This document shows positions 1-5,116 of a stretch of DNA of 11,504 nucleotides, piece after piece (the stretch's first letter is position 1; every line of letters starts with the position of its first letter). The DNA comes from Candidatus Brocadiia bacterium (GTDB lineage Bacteria > Planctomycetota > MHYJ01 > JACQXL01), in assembly GCA_020062035.1 (NCBI GenBank), contig JAGUXD010000085.1, forward strand, positions 1 through 11,504. Direction: 5' to 3'. A program made the position numbers and the translations under genes. The notes beneath the pieces were generated by a model. That model saw only the letters and a list, made by a program, of their open reading frames with translations, did not search any database and was not told where the DNA came from.

Positions 1-48
1 CTGCTGAAAAATGATTTTATATCTTATTAAACGAATAGACTTTTTCCG

Positions 49-203
49 TCAGCCCAATGGGTTGGTTTTTATCTTCTTCAACTCGCTTTTAGGCACCTCA
101 GTTCGTCGTCCCAACGGAATAAATGCCCCTTCTACTCTTAACTTACTGAAATAATTTCCTGCTCAAATTTGGTAAAATATTCTTCCCCTACCCGCTTACG
201 CAT
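49..203 (-). pseudogene. Possible decayed coding fragment downstream of the methyltransferase
   Basis: No intact gene is visible in the first 224 bases. On the minus strand a 21-codon frame starts at an ATG at 203 and stops at 138. It overlaps a second open frame of 37 codons (162 down to a TGA at 49) in another register. Read one after the other they give protein-like sequence: KRVGEEYFTKFEQEI, then VEGAFIPLGRRTEVPKSEL. The first frame is also in register with the methyltransferase stop at 225-227. This pattern fits a frameshifted remnant of an unidentified gene, but the pieces are short and I recognise no family, so chance is not excluded. A weak CCCA-A-TGGG palindrome lies at 53-61. Confidence 0.25.
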
Positions 204-224
204 TTTGCACAAGGTCGTCTGATA

Positions 225-848
225 TTACAAGAGTTGTAGAAATATTTGGAGTTTTTCAGTATGCCCTAATTTAATCAGCACGGCACTAACTCCTAAAATA
301 ACTGCTAAAGTTACCTGGATTTCCTGATTTTCCCAGAAGACCCGCCAGGTCCATACTTTTGATGTTGTAGGTCTATATGCGGATAATGTCTTCGGGATGT
401 AATCTGGAACTGTTTTGTCATAGTCAGCATAAGCGGCGCCAAACTTTTCTAAAAGCCGTGTGCTTTCTATTTTTCGCTTGGTCGGGATATACACAAATAG
501 AAAAGCCGCTAATTCTACTAATATAATAAAATGGATATAAGGATTGATAGCGAGCATATTAAATCCCAGAAGGATAATAAAAGACCCGGCATACATCGGG
601 TTTTTGATATAGGCATAAGGACCGCTTGTGGTAAGATTCTTGTTCTTTTCCAGATGACCGGTTGCCCAGATGCGGAGCGACACGCCTGAAATGATAAGCG
701 TCAATCCCGCGATAAAATAGGGCAGATAAAAAATACCGCTTCTGGTGTAAGGAAACGATGGTTCTGACAGATAGATAAGAACCAGAGCAATAAGTATTAC
801 GAATAAAAACCGTTGATTGACCTTTTGCAATCGCTTCTTCAGTTTCAT
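225..848 (-). CDS. Isoprenylcysteine carboxyl methyltransferase / phospholipid methyltransferase family membrane protein
   Basis: A 207-residue integral membrane protein. Hydrophobic segments lie at about residues 13-28, 40-60, 86-100, 104-121 and 177-194. The family signature GPYAYIKNPMYAG is at 76-88, and the SAM-binding C-terminal block runs from E128 through LLEKFGAAYADYDKTVPDYIP (132-152). Enzymes of this superfamily transfer a methyl group from S-adenosylmethionine to membrane-embedded substrates (prenylcysteine carboxylates or phospholipid amines). Bacterial members mostly have unknown substrates, so none is assigned. The extra hydrophobic helix after residue 175 looks like the extended C-terminus of some bacterial homologues. 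It is the last gene of the minus-strand cluster, 33 nt after the FkbM gene. No clear Shine-Dalgarno precedes the ATG. Family assignment is confident; reaction is not. Confidence 0.85.
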   Translation of the reverse strand: MKLKKRLQKVNQRFLFVILIALVLIYLSEPSFPYTRSGIFYLPYFIAGLTLIISGVSLRIWATGHLEKNKNLTTSGPYAYIKNPMYAGSFIILLGFNMLAINPYIHFIILVELAAFLFVYIPTKRKIESTRLLEKFGAAYADYDKTVPDYIPKTLSAYRPTTSKVWTWRVFWENQEIQVTLAVILGVSAVLIKLGHTEKLQIFLQLL

Positions 849-863
849 ATTGAACCGCAGTGA

Positions 864-878
864 AATCCCAGTGGGATT
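864..878. repeat. Intergenic perfect palindrome
   Basis: AATCCCA-G-TGGGATT has 7-bp arms around one central base. It lies in the 33-nt gap between the FkbM and membrane methyltransferase genes. No T tract follows on the minus strand, so it does not look like an intrinsic terminator. It could be an RNA-processing hairpin or one copy of a dispersed palindromic element. Confidence 0.6.
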
Positions 879-881
879 GTT

Positions 882-1679
882 CTATTTGCGGATGGCCAAC
901 TGTCCCGCCCAGGCGGGACTGCGGGTGGCATAAATATATCTGCCGTTATACTCTGAACTTGTTTCAAAGCCCAATTTCTGTAGTTTATCTTGCATCGTGT
1001 CCGGGGATGCACCTTCTATTGCGTGATATTCCATTACAATAGAACTGATTCTGGCAGATATATCTGTTGTTAAACTATTAATTATCTCGTGTTCCGCTCC
1101 TTCGCAATCTAACTTAAGAAAATCTATTCGCAAGAGATTATGCTGGGCAATAATATCAGCGATAGAAATAGACCTGACCTTTTGGGTCCTGCGTCCGGCG
1201 TCCGGCGTTTCCTGCGTCCTTTGTCGGAGCGGGATGGTTAATGTAGAAGAACCTGTGGATGTGGGTTTTGCCAGATAAAACTCTCGCTCACCGCTTCTTC
1301 CGGAAACACACATTTCAAATGCAGTTATATTCATCAATTTATTAAGTTCTATATTTCTTTTTAGGAGTTGATAATTACTCGGTTCAGGTTCAAAAGATAA
1401 TACTCTGGAAACCCGAGGCGCAGCCAAGACACTGAAACAACCAATGTGAGCCCCCACATCAACTACTGTTGAATCCTTCTTCAACGGCACAAAATCCCTG
1501 ATATAGTGTTTTGTTACAAAGTTTGACCTCGCAATCATCAGGTCATTAGTATTAGGGCGAACCCAGAGTTTTGTGCCATTGCGCATTTCTAAGACGAAGT
1601 CCTTACGCAATAGTCCAAAACGTTCACAATAAAACTGAAACCAGTTCTTGAATACAGCAATATTTTTAGAAAGCGACAT
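882..1679 (-). CDS. FkbM family SAM-dependent methyltransferase
   Basis: A 265-residue cytoplasmic class I methyltransferase. SAM motif I is STVVDVGAHIGCFSVLAA (70-87), the acidic post-I strand is SFEPEPSNYQLLKRN (95-109), and the FkbM signature is IDFLKLDCEGAEHEII (185-200). FkbM enzymes O-methylate sugars of polysaccharides, LPS-like glycans or natural products. Placement among glycosyltransferases suggests methylation of a surface-glycan sugar, which is inference. Two stretches look foreign to the family. Residues 152-166 (QRTQETPDAGRRTQK) are encoded by a GC-rich direct-repeat block just before the conserved VRSISIADII strand. Residues 254-260 (SPAWAGQ), near the C-terminus, are encoded by a perfect 18-bp palindrome. 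Both are in frame and spare the catalytic motifs, so the enzyme may still be active. No Shine-Dalgarno is obvious. Confidence 0.92.
   Translation of the reverse strand: MSLSKNIAVFKNWFQFYCERFGLLRKDFVLEMRNGTKLWVRPNTNDLMIARSNFVTKHYIRDFVPLKKDSTVVDVGAHIGCFSVLAAPRVSRVLSFEPEPSNYQLLKRNIELNKLMNITAFEMCVSGRSGEREFYLAKPTSTGSSTLTIPLRQRTQETPDAGRRTQKVRSISIADIIAQHNLLRIDFLKLDCEGAEHEIINSLTTDISARISSIVMEYHAIEGASPDTMQDKLQKLGFETSSEYNGRYIYATRSPAWAGQLAIRK
902..919. repeat. Perfect 18-bp palindrome inside the FkbM coding region
   Basis: GTCCCGCC-CA-GGCGGGAC has 8-bp GC-rich arms and a 2-nt centre. In the minus-strand coding frame it supplies SPAWAGQ near the protein's C-terminus. It is far more GC-rich than the surrounding gene, which suggests a small mobile or dispersed palindromic element captured in frame. 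Confidence 0.8.
1187..1219. repeat. GC-rich direct-repeat block inside the FkbM coding region
   Basis: TCCTGCGTCC occurs at 1187-1196 and again at 1210-1219. Between and overlapping these, GCGTCCG is repeated in tandem at 1191-1197 and 1198-1204. The block encodes charged, low-complexity residues (about 152-166) immediately before the conserved strand of the FkbM domain. Its composition differs sharply from the flanking AT-rich coding sequence. Confidence 0.75.
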
Positions 1680-1712
1680 AACGCAAGTTTTTATGGCTCC
1701 GCTAAATAATTA

Positions 1713-1907
1713 CTATGCAGAATAGTTTTGTCTGCATATCAATTCTTCCATTTTATCTAAGGAATCTTCCCATCTGAATTTCAGGGACATTTTATATCCA
1801 TTTTCTGAAATCTTGGTTAAGAGGGTTTTGTCAGATAGCAATTTAATAATATTTTCTGCCAATGCTTCTGGATTTTTAATAGGCGGAACAAGAAAAGTTA
1901 TTCGCAT
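1713..1907 (-). pseudogene. Internally deleted glycosyltransferase (GT4-like) remnant
   Basis: Only 64 codons. The first ten residues, MRITFLVPPI, look like the N-terminus of a GT4-type glycosyltransferase, whose starts often read MKITFLxPPI before the first glycine-rich loop. From residue 11 the sequence (KNPEALAENIIKLLSDKTLL...ENGYKMSLKFRWEDSLDKMEELI) matches the extreme C-terminal helices that normally follow a LLVPPKNPEALA motif. Everything between, about 300 residues including the nucleotide-sugar site, is absent. The ends may have been joined through the shared VPP coding sequence. The ATG overlaps the end of the upstream glycosyltransferase by 10 nt, as expected for an original coupled start. 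A genuine small protein is possible, but no catalytic residues remain. Confidence 0.72.
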
Positions 1908-2890
1908 ACAATCCTTTTTAATATCCCTATCAATTTCGGTGCATTTGCCTTGACCGAATAATATTTTTCCACTATTTCTCTTGTGGCTAAACCCAGATTC
2001 CTTCGCAAGGCGTTATCTTCTATCAATAGAGCAATCTTATTAAACCAGTCATCATCATTGGAAGCCAGAAAGCCGTTGACTCCATCCCGAATAATTTCCT
2101 TATGAATTCCGACTGCTGAAGCAACTGAAGGAACACTTGATGCCAGATACTGTAGTAATTTCGTAGCGCATTTGCCTTGCGACCACGGGTCATCAGGCAA
2201 TGGTGCTAATCCAATATCAAAACTCAATACATCCTGTGCCTCATCTTTCTCAACCCATTGTTTCTTAATGATTTCTATATCAGGATTGTTAAAGAACTCA
2301 CTACAGACTATTTTTAGTTTGATATCTTTGTATGCCTGGCTCAACTTACCGAGAACTCCTTCTAAAGATTTTAAGAATACAAGAGATGAACTTGTGCCAA
2401 TCCATCCCAGAATAATATTGGGGGCTCCTGATGAGTAGGATTTTACAGGATATTTTGAGGTATCAACGGTGGTTGGAATAATCCATATTTTCTGATTATA
2501 CGGTTCGGCTAACGATTTCAGATAAGAATTACCTGCAATGATGCCGTCGCATCTTTTTACCATAGAAATAAATTGTCTCATCCGCAGGGGCGAAGCCGGC
2601 GTGGGGTGTCTGGAACTATTAAACATCACGGCATCGTCAAAATCATAGATTAGTTTGTGCCCTCTTGCCTTAAATCGTTTGAGCCAGAAAGGATGCACTC
2701 GCTTTTTCTGGAAAAATACCACATCAAAATTACTGGCTCGGTTAAGCAATCTCCACCATCCGAAAATAGTCTGTGGGAAATAAACTACCTCGCTATTAAT
2801 ATCTGCTTTTTTAAGATAATCTAAATATTGTACCACCCGATGCCGTGTGGCAGGATGGTTCCCGGAACGAACGATAAATAATACCTTCAT
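1898..2890 (-). CDS. Glycosyltransferase, GT4-like (group 1 family)
   Basis: A 330-residue cytoplasmic or membrane-associated glycosyltransferase. The N-terminal Rossmann half contains YDFDDAVMF (82-90) and DGIIAGNSYLKSLA (115-128). The C-terminal half carries LGWIGTSSSLVFLKSL (161-176), FDIGLAPLPDDPWSQGKCATKLLQYLA (224-250) and SVASAVGIHKEIIRDGVNGFLA (255-276). These fit the GT4 donor-binding half, with a shortened linker typical of the group that begins with DFDDA. Donor and acceptor sugars cannot be read from sequence. It starts 12 nt after the GT9 gene and its last 10 nt overlap the start of the deleted remnant, so it is in the operon. No Shine-Dalgarno is apparent. Residues 95-103 (HPTPASPLR) come from a GC-rich patch that may be another short insertion, but this is weak. 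Confidence 0.88.
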   Translation of the reverse strand: MKVLFIVRSGNHPATRHRVVQYLDYLKKADINSEVVYFPQTIFGWWRLLNRASNFDVVFFQKKRVHPFWLKRFKARGHKLIYDFDDAVMFNSSRHPTPASPLRMRQFISMVKRCDGIIAGNSYLKSLAEPYNQKIWIIPTTVDTSKYPVKSYSSGAPNIILGWIGTSSSLVFLKSLEGVLGKLSQAYKDIKLKIVCSEFFNNPDIEIIKKQWVEKDEAQDVLSFDIGLAPLPDDPWSQGKCATKLLQYLASSVPSVASAVGIHKEIIRDGVNGFLASNDDDWFNKIALLIEDNALRRNLGLATREIVEKYYSVKANAPKLIGILKRIVCE

Positions 2891-2902
2891 AACAAAATAT
2901 GG

Positions 2903-3976
2903 TTAATTTCCTTTAAGTATTATCTCCTCAGAAACCCTCTGAAATACTTCATCTACGGTTATGGATGACATACAAATCGGCTTAACACACTTTCGTTTCT
3001 GGCAAGGGCTACACAGAACTTTATTTTTATCAGGTGATATTACAATGGGTTTTCTATTATCAGAAAAGGAATATGGGGCATAAATTCGCGGGTCTTTTGG
3101 TCCATAAAGCCCGATAACCTGAGTGCCGACAAGATTAGCCAAATGTAGCGGAGCAGAATCGCTACCGATGAATAACCTTGCCCGTTTTAGCAATAAGCCG
3201 AGCCGATTAAGAGAAAGTGCTTGAGGTAAAATTACTGCTTTATGTTTCATCTGCGAGTTGATAGATTCTGCTAACGCTTTTTCTCTGCCAGCCCAAGAAA
3301 TCATAGCGATTATATCAAATGTTTCTATGAGACGGTCCAATAATTGTGCGTATTTTTCAGGAGCCCATCTTTTGAAGATGCCAAAATCACTCGTTCCCGG
3401 ATGCACCACCACTAATGGCTTATTTTCCGGATTATGAATGGATAGAAAACTATCAATATAAGATTCATTTTCTTTAGTAAAGGATAAAGTTGGGCAAGAC
3501 CTTTTTTCAGACAGAAATTTACTTATATCAAGACCGAGTTCTTTCAGGATTAAAATATTTCTTTCTACACGATTGATGGGCTGGGATGGTAAGATTATTT
3601 TATAATTAGTAAATAATGCATTTCCCTCTCTGGCGGGTTTTATTCCGATACGATGTGATGCGGAACTTAAATAGGTAATGAGGCCACTTTTTAGATTGCC
3701 CTGAAAATCAAGAGTTATATCAAATTCATCTTTACGAATATCCCTGATAAGTCTGCAAGTTCTTGTTATTTTCTCAGGGCTTCGCCTATCAAAAATAAAA
3801 ACCTTATTAAGATAAGGAAGCCCAACAAGTAAATCTTTTGCCTTATCCTCCACGACCCAGGCGATATAACTTTTTGGGAAATTATGCCTTACAACCATAA
3901 GTGCAGGTAGGGTGTTGATTACATCACCGATTGCACTTAACCTTACTATCAGAATTTTATTGAATTTCAGTGTCAT
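2903..3976 (-). CDS. Glycosyltransferase family 9 (lipopolysaccharide heptosyltransferase-like)
   Basis: A 357-residue GT-B enzyme. The N-terminal half has KILIVRLSAIGDVINTLPA (7-25), with the family's catalytic Asp at D18, then FDITLDFQGNLKSGL (85-99) and RIGIKPAREGNALFTNY (109-125), which resembles heptosyltransferase I. The C-terminal half has VVVHPGTSDFGIFKRWAPEKY (189-209) and the GT9 signature LFIGSDSAPLHLANLVGTQVIGLYGP (268-293). Family members transfer heptose from ADP-heptose to the LPS inner core at the cytoplasmic face. Heptose is likely but unproven here, because GT9 also includes other specificities. Six cysteines lie near the C-terminus: C322, C325, C330 and C335 within SPCQKRKCVKPIC, plus C74 and C161 earlier. 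The clustered four are a common GT9 feature. First gene of the minus-strand operon; no Shine-Dalgarno. Confidence 0.92.
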   Translation of the reverse strand: MTLKFNKILIVRLSAIGDVINTLPALMVVRHNFPKSYIAWVVEDKAKDLLVGLPYLNKVFIFDRRSPEKITRTCRLIRDIRKDEFDITLDFQGNLKSGLITYLSSASHRIGIKPAREGNALFTNYKIILPSQPINRVERNILILKELGLDISKFLSEKRSCPTLSFTKENESYIDSFLSIHNPENKPLVVVHPGTSDFGIFKRWAPEKYAQLLDRLIETFDIIAMISWAGREKALAESINSQMKHKAVILPQALSLNRLGLLLKRARLFIGSDSAPLHLANLVGTQVIGLYGPKDPRIYAPYSFSDNRKPIVISPDKNKVLCSPCQKRKCVKPICMSSITVDEVFQRVSEEIILKGN

Positions 3977-3987
3977 AAGAATATGAT
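3960..3987 (+). promoter_or_regulatory. Candidate sigma70-type promoter for the kinase gene
   Basis: TTGAAT (3960-3965), a 16-nt spacer, then TATGAT (3982-3987). Transcription would start near 3994, leaving a leader of about 26 nt that contains AAAGGG (4007-4012), 7 nt before the ATG at 4020. It overlaps the 5' end of the divergent GT9 gene. Confidence 0.4.
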
Positions 3988-4016
3988 ATTATAGCAACTT
4001 ATTTATAAAGGGTAAA
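3988..4016 (-). promoter_or_regulatory. Candidate sigma70-type promoter for the minus-strand glycan operon
   Basis: On the minus strand, TTTACC (4016-4011), a 17-nt spacer, then a consensus TATAAT (3993-3988). The start point would fall near 3981, only about 5 nt before the GT9 ATG at 3976. This agrees with the absence of a Shine-Dalgarno and suggests a leaderless or nearly leaderless transcript. Confidence 0.42.
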
Positions 4017-4019
4017 GGA

Positions 4020-5021
4020 ATGTTAGAGTTACGGAATAGTTATCCAAATTTGGTTATACCCGAATATTTTCAGGTAAAACACCTGCGAAATGAATGGCGG
4101 ATTATCCACCAGGATTATTTAAGCGAAATAAATTCTATTTTTGACAACAGGAAAGACGCCGAGATTATCCTTTCCCACCCCGATGGACTTCAGAGCAAAC
4201 TTGGAAGAGGAAAATATCCAATAGTAAATATAAAAGATATAGAAGTAATTGTAAGAACTTATAAACGAGGTGGATTACCAGCGTGGTTATTACCTGATGT
4301 ATTTATCAATCCCAGAAGGGTATTAAACGAGTTAATTCTGACTGAAAAAGCCCGACATAATGGCGTCCCCCTGGCTGAGATATTAGCAGTGCAGATAAAA
4401 TGGGTCTTTCCATTTTTATATACGGCTAAAATTATCTCCAAAAAGATACAGAATACACAAACATTAGAAGATTATCTTATCTTTTTATCCAGAAGATACG
4501 GCTCTGATTACAAGAATCTTTATCAGATAAAAAAGGGGCTGATTGGTTCTATTATTCATACAATGAAGCAATTACATCAAGCAGGCATATTTCACAACGA
4601 CCTGAATATTCGTAACATTCTGATTCAAACGAAGCCTCAGCCCTTACAGGATAAACTTCGTCCTGACCCTTTCGTCAGGGATGTCCCCGTTCTTTCAACC
4701 TATATTATAGACCTTGATAAAGCGGTGTATGAGGAGCCGCTTTCTTGGGAGAAGAGGGTAAACAATCTAATTCGTCTCAATCGCTCATTAGAGAAATTAT
4801 GCTTCAGATATAAATCTCTTGATATAATTACGCATACAGACCGTTTGTCGTTTCTTATGGAGTATTTTAAGAATAGTGATATAAACAAACCACAACAGAA
4901 TAAATTCATTAACAAATGCGTTAGGAATATACGAGTGCATAAATGGTGGTGGGCGATAACTCATTCATCCCACCCCGTTTCAGTCTGCCAATGCGGCCGG
5001 GCCGGTACGAGACAGGAGTAA
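4020..5021 (+). CDS. Lipopolysaccharide kinase (Kdo/WaaP family)-like protein
   Basis: A 333-residue protein-kinase-fold enzyme. VIVRTYKRGGLPAWLL (76-91) is the KdkA/WaaP-type basic strand. The catalytic loop is GIFHNDLNIRNILI (189-202), with Asp at D194. The metal-binding motif is YIIDLDKA (228-235). Members phosphorylate Kdo or heptose in the LPS core using ATP at the inner membrane, which fits the divergent GT9/GT4 genes. Between catalytic loop and metal motif the family normally has only a few residues. Here about 20 extra (roughly 204-226, including LRPDPFVRDVPV) come from a palindrome-bearing segment. The last 18 residues (from 316, SSHPVSVCQCGRAGTRQE) are encoded by another GC-rich stretch and look like an added tail. 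AAAGGG at 4007-4012 supports the start. Kinase activity with this insertion is untested. Confidence 0.85.
   Translation: MLELRNSYPNLVIPEYFQVKHLRNEWRIIHQDYLSEINSIFDNRKDAEIILSHPDGLQSKLGRGKYPIVNIKDIEVIVRTYKRGGLPAWLLPDVFINPRRVLNELILTEKARHNGVPLAEILAVQIKWVFPFLYTAKIISKKIQNTQTLEDYLIFLSRRYGSDYKNLYQIKKGLIGSIIHTMKQLHQAGIFHNDLNIRNILIQTKPQPLQDKLRPDPFVRDVPVLSTYIIDLDKAVYEEPLSWEKRVNNLIRLNRSLEKLCFRYKSLDIITHTDRLSFLMEYFKNSDINKPQQNKFINKCVRNIRVHKWWWAITHSSHPVSVCQCGRAGTRQE
4657..4692. repeat. Palindrome-bearing insertion in the kinase gene
   Basis: CCTGAC (4662-4667) pairs with GTCAGG (4674-4679) across a 6-nt loop. TTCGTC is also repeated directly (4657-4662 and 4671-4676). The segment codes for LRPDPFVRDVPV between the catalytic loop and DLD motif of the kinase, where homologues are short. 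Confidence 0.65.
4975..5018. repeat. GC-rich segment at the kinase gene 3' end
   Basis: A composition outlier containing CGGCC-G-GGCCG (4994-5004), bounded by GTCT (4983-4986) and AGAC (5010-5013). It encodes the last residues of the kinase (VSVCQCGRAGTRQE) after the apparent natural end near WWWAITH. Possibly a short element that replaced the original stop codon. Confidence 0.4.
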
Positions 5022-5039
5022 AATAACTTCCTATTTTAG

Positions 5040-5067
5040 TTGAATTTTAAGATGGATTTTATATAGA
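5040..5067 (+). promoter_or_regulatory. Candidate promoter for the acyl-CoA synthetase gene
   Basis: TTGAAT (5040-5045), a 16-nt spacer, then TATAGA (5062-5067) in the 95-bp AT-rich gap. It uses the same -35 hexamer and spacing as the candidate at 3960. The -10 box is only a partial match. Confidence 0.3.
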
Positions 5068-5116
5068 TATAAAAAATATGCCGCTAAAAGAAGACAGGAA
5101 CAGAGGACTGAGAAAT

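Noticed and set aside
53..70. Intrinsic terminator (CCCA-A-TGGG followed by T-rich sequence)
   Set aside because: The stem is only 4 bp with an impossibly small loop and points rightward, with no plus-strand gene ending there.
2584..2606. GC-rich patch in the GT4-like gene as another inserted element
   Set aside because: It has no convincing symmetry or repeat, and the encoded loop length is plausible for the family.
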